In this document: one piece after another, positions 58,959-64,000 of the stretch | Layout: every line of letters begins with the position of its first letter | Position numbering within the stretch: position 1 is the stretch's first letter | DNA from: SIG565 sp045594065 | GTDB taxonomy: Bacteria > Bacillota > Clostridia > Oscillospirales > Acutalibacteraceae | Direction: 5' to 3' | Length of the DNA: 64,000 nt | Assembly: GCA_045594065.1 (NCBI GenBank) | Contig: JAZNXU010000004.1 | Span: 1-64,000, forward strand | Translations under genes and position numbers: made by a program | Notes under the pieces: model-generated | What the model was told of the DNA's origin: nothing | Seen by the model: only the letters and a program-made list of their open reading frames with translations | Database searches by the model: none

Positions 58959-59835
58959 TTTTAATGCAACACTTGTAGTAATGGCAGCAGGTATGGGCAG
59001 CCGCTTTGGCGGACTTAAGCAGATTGCACCCGTAGGTAAAAACGGCGAAGCAATTCTTGACTTTTCGGTTTACGATGCCGTTGAGGCAGGCTTTAACAAG
59101 GTTGTTTTTGTAATCAATCACCGAATAGAGAAAGATTTTAAAGACCTTGTTGGTAAGAGAATCGAAAAAAGAGTAAGGGTTGAGTATGTTTTTCAGGAGA
59201 AAGAGTATCTGCCAAAGGGCTACACCTGCCCTGAAAACAGAGAAAAGCCTTGGGGAACAGGCCACGCAATTCTTTGCTGTGACGGTGTTATAAATGAGCC
59301 TTTTGCCGTTATAAATGCCGATGATTTTTACGGCAAAACCGCGTTCCAAAAGATTTACGATTACCTAAAGCAGCAAACCGAGAACTACTGTATGGTAGGC
59401 TTCCGCCTTGCAAATACCCTAACAGAGAACGGCTATGTTTCGCGCGGCGTGTGCGAAACCGAAGACGGCTTTTTAACCAATATTACCGAGCGCACCAAAA
59501 TTGTCGACTGCAAATATACCGAGGATGACGGCAAGAGTTGGACTGAATTATCGCCCGATACCGTGGTGTCTATGAATATGTGGGGCTTCACTCCCGATAT
59601 TTTTAGGTTTTTAAAGCGAGAGTTCGATAAATTTTTAGAAGAAAAATTAACGGTAGAAAAATCTGAGTTTTATTTACCGAGCGTTGTCGATATACTTATT
59701 AAATCGGGCGAAAAGAAAGCTCGGGTGCTGGTAGCCGAGGATAAATGGTACGGCGTTACATATAAAGAGGATAAGGACGCAGTAGTCGCCGCAATCGGCG
59801 AGAAAATTGATAACGGAGAATACCCGAATATGTAG
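58951..59835 (+). CDS. sugar-phosphate nucleotidyltransferase family protein
   Basis: 294 residues. Start VVMAAGMGSRFGGLKQIAPVG is the NTP-binding signature (GXGSRF...K) of nucleotidyltransferases; VINADDFYG near 124 holds the metal-binding Asp. The family makes NDP-sugars, here probably for the adjacent polyprenyl-phosphate sugar transferase. AAGGAG lies before the ATG at 58951, while the frame is open 57 bases further upstream inside the transferase gene. The exact sugar cannot be assigned. Confidence 0.87.
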   Translation: MSNFNATLVVMAAGMGSRFGGLKQIAPVGKNGEAILDFSVYDAVEAGFNKVVFVINHRIEKDFKDLVGKRIEKRVRVEYVFQEKEYLPKGYTCPENREKPWGTGHAILCCDGVINEPFAVINADDFYGKTAFQKIYDYLKQQTENYCMVGFRLANTLTENGYVSRGVCETEDGFLTNITERTKIVDCKYTEDDGKSWTELSPDTVVSMNMWGFTPDIFRFLKREFDKFLEEKLTVEKSEFYLPSVVDILIKSGEKKARVLVAEDKWYGVTYKEDKDAVVAAIGEKIDNGEYPNM

Positions 59836-59836
59836 T

Positions 59837-59875
59837 AAAAATCAGGGTTCATATTGAACCCTGATTTTTTATTTT
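59837..59875. terminator. terminator between nucleotidyltransferase and D,D-carboxypeptidase genes
   Basis: Perfect 15-bp stem (AAAAATCAGGGTTCA and its complement) with a 3-base loop; T-run on the plus side and A-rich arm serving the minus side. Confidence 0.9.
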
Positions 59876-61197
59876 TTCTTATCCTTATCCATCGGAATGT
59901 ATTTTACCTTTCGGTGGCTTTTTTTACCGTAGTTAAGCTTAATTATCATACCGATGTAAACGAGTATTCCAAGAACGATTACCGCAACCACTATCTTAAA
60001 GGCGGTGGAGGTAAAAATATTTTTAATAACCTTTGCGATTTGTAGTATAGCGCTAGCCTCAACAGTTTCGCCCGCCACGAGATTAACCGTACCGATAACC
60101 TGCTCGGAATAGATAACCTCAGCAGTGCCCAGCACCGTGCCCGCCTTTACGGGAGCATCGATTTCCTCGTATTTAAGTGTCGGTTTAATAGTAACGGTGG
60201 AGGAGTCGGCGGTTTTTGGGAAAATCTGTGTGAGATTATTCTCGGCATAAAGCGGGATATGGTCTGTTTCAAGCGACAGGTTAACCCTCATTTCGGTGAC
60301 CGGTTTTGTGGTATCAAGAATTGATTTATATTCAAAATTATTAAAAGCCCAGCGGTAGAGGTTAGCGCTGTCAATAAACTCATTTCGTCTGCCGTCGGCG
60401 TTTTTACAGCCCATTATAACGCATAAATAGTTGTATCCGCCGTTGCTTGCCGTACTTACAACACAGCGACCCGCCTCATCTGTGAATCCTGTTTTAACAC
60501 CCGATGCATATTTATAATAACAGTCGGTGTTGGGGTTTATTAAATAGTTGGTGGTGGTGAAATAACGGGGACCCGACATATTGGTGGCGGGCAGTGTGTA
60601 TTTAACGCTGTTTGTAACCTCTTTGAATATATCGTATTGCAGCGCGTAGCGGGCAAGAAGTGATATATCGGTGCCTGTTGTGTAGGTTTGGCTGTCGTGC
60701 AGTCCTACAGGGTTGCCGAAATGGGAGTTTTTAAGACCAATCTCAGCCGCTTTTGCGTTCATCATCTCCGTAAAGCCCTCGGTATTGCCGCCATAGTGGT
60801 GGGCTATAGCGTAAGCAACATCGCCGCCCGACGATACAAGCAGGCAGTAGAGCGCGTCGCGAGCGGTAAGCTGTTCACCGATTTTAAGACCGATAACTAC
60901 CGAGCCTGTACCTAAAATTTCATTGTTGGCGTCATTAGTATAGGTTATAATTTCAGTGTCCAGATTTTCGGTGTTTTCTATCAGCACAATCGCTGTAAGC
61001 ATTTTGGTAAGGGAGGCAGGATACACCTTATCATCGGCGTTTTTGGTGTACAAAATCTCGCCTGTATCAAGGCTTAGCAGAATAGCCGTGTGCGCGTCAA
61101 GCGTGAAACCGTTTATCTGATAAGCGTGTGCCGTGCAAGAAAGTATTGAAATTATCAAAAGAAATGTTAAAATATACTTAGCAAGTTTTTTAAACAT
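59869..61197 (-). CDS. D-alanyl-D-alanine carboxypeptidase (DacF/PBP5-like)
   Basis: 442 residues. Signal peptide about 1-25 (ends CTAHA). SXXK Ser62-Lys65 in ASLTKML, SXN-equivalent SSGGDVAY near 122 (Asn replaced by Gly) and KTG in SGVKTGFTDEAG near 228. The C-terminal PBP5-type beta domain (about 285-385) and a last membrane helix (about 405-425) with basic tail follow. It trims pentapeptides in peptidoglycan; the DacF branch is often sporulation-linked. GGAG precedes the ATG at 61197; an earlier in-frame start lacks a site. Confidence 0.92.
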   Translation of the reverse strand: MFKKLAKYILTFLLIISILSCTAHAYQINGFTLDAHTAILLSLDTGEILYTKNADDKVYPASLTKMLTAIVLIENTENLDTEIITYTNDANNEILGTGSVVIGLKIGEQLTARDALYCLLVSSGGDVAYAIAHHYGGNTEGFTEMMNAKAAEIGLKNSHFGNPVGLHDSQTYTTGTDISLLARYALQYDIFKEVTNSVKYTLPATNMSGPRYFTTTNYLINPNTDCYYKYASGVKTGFTDEAGRCVVSTASNGGYNYLCVIMGCKNADGRRNEFIDSANLYRWAFNNFEYKSILDTTKPVTEMRVNLSLETDHIPLYAENNLTQIFPKTADSSTVTIKPTLKYEEIDAPVKAGTVLGTAEVIYSEQVIGTVNLVAGETVEASAILQIAKVIKNIFTSTAFKIVVAVIVLGILVYIGMIIKLNYGKKSHRKVKYIPMDKDKKK

Positions 61198-61285
61198 ATT
61201 ATTACTCCAAAAATTTAGTACAATATAATTATACAATATGTTTTGGCAAAAATAAAGAGAAAACTATAATGAGTGGTGAAAATTT

Positions 61286-61984
61286 TTGATTTATATTACA
61301 GGTGATATGCACGGAGCCGAAGAACGGCTTTACGATAAGGAATGGAGAAAGCTTAAAAAAGGAGATGTGCTTATTGTTTGCGGAGATTTTGGATATCTTT
61401 GGGCGGGAGGTAAGCAGGAGAGAGAGTATATAAAATATTTAGGCTCGCGCAAGTTTACCGTAGCTTTCTTAGACGGCACTCACGATAATCTTGATAAAAT
61501 AAACGCCTGCCGCACCACCTATTGGAAAGGTGGAATGGTGCATCGCATAAGCGATAACCTGCTTCATTTAATGCGCGGTCAGGTGTTCGATATTGACGGC
61601 ACTAAAATTTTCACCTTTGGCGGGGGAGAGAGCACCGATAAGGATATGAGGCTTCCGAATAATCTTTGGTGGCGCGAAGAAATGCCTACACCCGCGCAAA
61701 TGACCGATGCCGCAAAGCGTCTTGATGAGCTTAACTGTAATGTCGATTATATATTAACCCACGAGCCACCCTCGCTTGTTAAAAGCGCAATGCTGCTAAG
61801 GCGTAGTCAGATGGACCGAGTTAATAAGCTTAACGGCTTTTTTGAGGAAATAAATTCAAGCTGTACCTATAAGCATTGGTTTTTCGGCTCAATGCACGAG
61901 GACCGCTTGGTAACCCCTAAGCACACCTGTGTGTTCAAAAAAATATTGCCTATTAACTACAGCGAAAATGGCGACGAAATTTAA
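61286..61984 (+). CDS. calcineurin-like metallophosphoesterase
   Basis: 232 residues. Metal-binding motifs in order: GDMHG near 6-10 (D and H), CGDFGYLW near 37, GTHDN near 65 (in place of GNHD) and LTHEPP near 155. It begins with TTG behind GGTGAA; no ATG fits better. Its substrate is unknown. It is divergent from the carboxypeptidase gene and lies 63 bases before the pseudokinase gene. Confidence 0.87.
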   Translation: MIYITGDMHGAEERLYDKEWRKLKKGDVLIVCGDFGYLWAGGKQEREYIKYLGSRKFTVAFLDGTHDNLDKINACRTTYWKGGMVHRISDNLLHLMRGQVFDIDGTKIFTFGGGESTDKDMRLPNNLWWREEMPTPAQMTDAAKRLDELNCNVDYILTHEPPSLVKSAMLLRRSQMDRVNKLNGFFEEINSSCTYKHWFFGSMHEDRLVTPKHTCVFKKILPINYSENGDEI

Positions 61985-61987
61985 AAC

Positions 61988-62016
61988 TGTACAATTCGTA
62001 TGTTTTATGGTATAAT
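61988..62016 (+). promoter_or_regulatory. promoter of the pseudokinase gene
   Basis: TGTACA, 17 bases, perfect TATAAT, about 30 bases before the ATG at 62048. Confidence 0.65.
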
Positions 62017-62047
62017 AAATAAATAATCCAATTAAACGGAGGTAGTT

Positions 62048-63829
62048 ATGCTTAACACAGAAAGATTATGCGTTGGATGTATGAACGATAACGGCGGCGA
62101 AAAGATTTGCTCTATTTGCGGCTATGATTCAGGCATACAAAACGCGGAAGAGTATCTTCCTACACGCTATTGGCTTAAAGACAGATATTTAATAGGTAGA
62201 GTAACCGAGTCTAACGGCGAGGGTGTTACATATATCGGTTGGGATAATAAAGAGGATCAAATAGTAAATATCCGTGAGTATTATCCGTCTGATGCGGCAC
62301 GCCGCAATACCGATAAAACCGTTAAAATAATGGAGGGTAACGCGTTCGTTTTCAACGAGGGTATTATGAATTTCCTCGAGCTTCACAGAAAGCTTGCTAC
62401 CCTTACAGAGCTTCCGTCACTTTTACCCGTGGTTGAGGTGTTTGAGGATAACGGTACTGCCTACAGTATAACCAAATCAGTATCGGGTATAACTCTTCGC
62501 GAATTTTTAATTCGTAACGGCGGAAATCTTAATTGGGAGCAGGCGCGTCCGCTCTTCTTACCGCTTATAACCACCGTTCAGGGTCTTCACGCGGCAGGCA
62601 TTCTGCACCGCGGAATTTCACCCGAAACAGTAATTGTCGGCAGGGACGGTAAGCTTCGTTTAACAGGCATTTGTGTAAGGGATGTAAGAATGTCTAAAAG
62701 CAGTCTGTCTGTACAGCTTTTCCCCGGTTTCTCGGCTACCGAGCAGTACGGCTTTGATTTAGAGCTTAAAGACGGAAAGTACACCGATGTTTACGGCGTT
62801 GCAGCAACGCTTTTCCGCGTGCTTATGGGTGCCGCTCCAACAGATGCGAGCGAGCGTATTTCTAACGATAATCTTCAAATTCCGGCACGCTTTGTGGAAA
62901 GTCTTCCGAAATATGTGCTCTCAGCATTGGCTAACGGACTTCAAATAATGCCGAAAAACCGTATTACCGATATGGAGGCTTTCAGAATTGCTTTAACTCC
63001 GATTACGAGCGATTCTACAATCGCTTTCACAGCCCCCGCTAAAAAGGCAGAGCCTAAGCCTGCGCCCGCAAATGCTAAAAAAGCAGAAACGGCGGTTAAA
63101 GAAAAGAATAATTCTGCTAGAAAGTATGCAATAATTTCATCTGCTGTTACAGCGGCTGTATTTATAGTGCTTGCAATAATTTTCTTTATTGTAACAAAAG
63201 AGCCGGAGAAAAATAACGGAAATAACAATACTCAGACGGGAAATAACAATCCCTCTCAGAGTGTTGAACAACCGTCTAAAGAAGATGATAATCCATCTAT
63301 TGTTCCTCCTCCTGATGCGGAAGCGAGCATTACTGTTCCGAATTTTGTTTACGATGCTTCAAAACCCATAGATGAACAAATGTATGGAGCAATCACCAAC
63401 AATGTTCAATTCAAACAGGAATGGGAATTCACATTCGAGATTGAGGACGAAGAATACAGCGATACCGTGCCTATAGGCTGTGTTATTTCACAAACACCTG
63501 AGGCGGGTCAAACGGTTAAAAAGGGTGCTGTAATAAAGCTGGTTTTAAGTCAGGGACCAAGCAAAATAGAGGTGCCCAATGTTATAGGAAAAACCAAGGA
63601 TGAAGCAATACAAATCCTTGAAAGAGCAGGATTTGTTGATATTGCTGAGGACGATAGGTATAAAGCCAATATTAAACCAAATGTAGTATACGCTGTTACG
63701 CCTAATGAGGGCACTAAGATTGATAGATACACTAAAATAACCATCTTGTATCATACCGAGGAAGAAACTCCTACCGATAACAGCACAACGGGGGATACAA
63801 CTGACGGTAATACACAAAAAACGCAATAG
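62048..63829 (+). CDS. zinc-ribbon, kinase-fold (pseudokinase) membrane protein with PASTA domains
   Basis: 593 residues. N-terminal zinc ribbon (CVGCM, CSICG, residues 8-24). Kinase fold about 40-320: Arg76 replaces the ATP Lys (NIREYYP), the HRD motif is HRG (187-189), its later Asn is Thr194, and DFG is LTG (205-207). A linker, one membrane helix (about 360-383) and two PASTA domains (about 427-501 and 505-570) face outward. PASTA domains usually bind muropeptides or beta-lactams, and PrkC/Stk-type kinases signal from them; this one should not catalyse. GGAGG sets the ATG. A sodium symporter gene follows. Confidence 0.87.
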   Translation: MLNTERLCVGCMNDNGGEKICSICGYDSGIQNAEEYLPTRYWLKDRYLIGRVTESNGEGVTYIGWDNKEDQIVNIREYYPSDAARRNTDKTVKIMEGNAFVFNEGIMNFLELHRKLATLTELPSLLPVVEVFEDNGTAYSITKSVSGITLREFLIRNGGNLNWEQARPLFLPLITTVQGLHAAGILHRGISPETVIVGRDGKLRLTGICVRDVRMSKSSLSVQLFPGFSATEQYGFDLELKDGKYTDVYGVAATLFRVLMGAAPTDASERISNDNLQIPARFVESLPKYVLSALANGLQIMPKNRITDMEAFRIALTPITSDSTIAFTAPAKKAEPKPAPANAKKAETAVKEKNNSARKYAIISSAVTAAVFIVLAIIFFIVTKEPEKNNGNNNTQTGNNNPSQSVEQPSKEDDNPSIVPPPDAEASITVPNFVYDASKPIDEQMYGAITNNVQFKQEWEFTFEIEDEEYSDTVPIGCVISQTPEAGQTVKKGAVIKLVLSQGPSKIEVPNVIGKTKDEAIQILERAGFVDIAEDDRYKANIKPNVVYAVTPNEGTKIDRYTKITILYHTEEETPTDNSTTGDTTDGNTQKTQ

Positions 63830-63848
63830 TTAAAATTTGGAGGATTAA

Positions 63849-64000
63849 ATGGAGAGAGAACGCTTAGGCAGCCGTCTTGGCTTTATATTGCTGAGTGCAG
63901 GTTGCGCTATTGGTCTTGGAAATGTTTGGAAGTTTCCGTATATTGCCGGTCAGAACGGCGGTGCAATATTTGTTCTGATTTATCTTTTCTTCTTAGTTGT
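63849..64000 (+). CDS. sodium:neurotransmitter symporter family protein (start only)
   Basis: 50 residues visible before the window ends. MERERLGSRLGFILLSAGCA and GLGNVWKFPYIAGQNGGAIF are the helix-1 signature of the LeuT/SNF family, including the unwound NVWKFP sodium/substrate region. Such symporters take up amino acids with Na+. TTGGAGG precedes the ATG by 6 bases and 19 bases after the pseudokinase stop, so it may be co-transcribed. The rest lies outside. Confidence 0.9.
   Translation, partial: MERERLGSRLGFILLSAGCAIGLGNVWKFPYIAGQNGGAIFVLIYLFFLV

Noticed and set aside
1..64000. CRISPR array, prophage or rRNA/tRNA genes
   Set aside because: No regularly spaced repeats, phage structural genes, integrase, or conserved rRNA/tRNA sequences were seen anywhere on either strand.

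Overview
The window looks like chromosome of an uncultured or little-studied anaerobic gut-type clostridium, most likely of the Oscillospirales (Ruminococcaceae/Oscillospiraceae). The reasons are a SCIFF peptide with its radical-SAM maturase (a Clostridia hallmark), a six-gene Rnf complex, pyruvate formate-lyase, meso-diaminopimelate dehydrogenase, moderate GC, low-GC Gram-positive ribosome-binding sites and several TTG starts. I saw no rRNA, tRNA or CRISPR array. The DNA is densely coding and mostly core metabolism.

Layout. 1-530 holds a terminator and the wreck of a secreted-protein gene. 530-4232 carries HAD phosphatase, GtrA, Rpe, a short MecA-like protein, a tiny membrane protein and a phosphohexomutase. 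4276-8344 (minus) carries a Cys-rich conserved protein, folC and folT under a tetrahydrofolate riboswitch, and an AlaX-type editing protein. 8454-10305 carries ddh and birA. 10389-11858 is an accessory insertion: a 41-bp direct repeat of the start of a tyrosine phosphatase gene brackets a DUF4236 gene and a compact DUF559 element with structured inverted ends. 11827-13752 carries the phosphatase, a DUF5662 gene and cysK. 13832-21738 is one arginine operon, argGHCJBDF.

21762-24141 (minus) carries malQ and an aldose epimerase. 24204-28126 carries SCIFF, its maturase, an Orn/Lys/Arg decarboxylase and an M14 peptidase. 28324-30522 pairs a CofE-like glutamate ligase with a GMP synthetase that lacks its glutaminase domain. 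30567-36951 is a phosphate regulon, pstSCAB-phoU-phoPR, behind candidate Pho boxes. 37125-38662 carries a HAD phosphatase, ung and a small membrane protein. 38678-43710 (minus) is rnfCDGEAB.

43839-45485 (minus) encodes an unusual single protein: an XRE-type DNA-binding domain fused to a complete phosphoglucosamine mutase (GlmM). 45659-47887 (minus) carries a YjjG-like HAD protein and an anchored surface protein. 48000-51101 (minus) is a pyruvate formate-lyase split into a 701-residue catalytic part and an 80-residue glycyl-radical part, plus its activase. 51269-54625 (minus) carries a PAP2 phosphatase and a MacB/FtsX-type ABC transporter. 54776-64000 carries ligA, an unknown protein, a polyprenyl-phosphate sugar transferase, a sugar nucleotidyltransferase, a D,D-carboxypeptidase, a phosphoesterase, a zinc-ribbon/PASTA pseudokinase and the start of a sodium symporter.

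The most noteworthy points are the XRE-GlmM fusion, the DUF559 mini-element and the promoter displacement at the phosphatase gene, the split pyruvate formate-lyase, the glutaminase-less GuaA beside a CofE-like protein, and the PASTA protein whose kinase domain has lost its catalytic residues.
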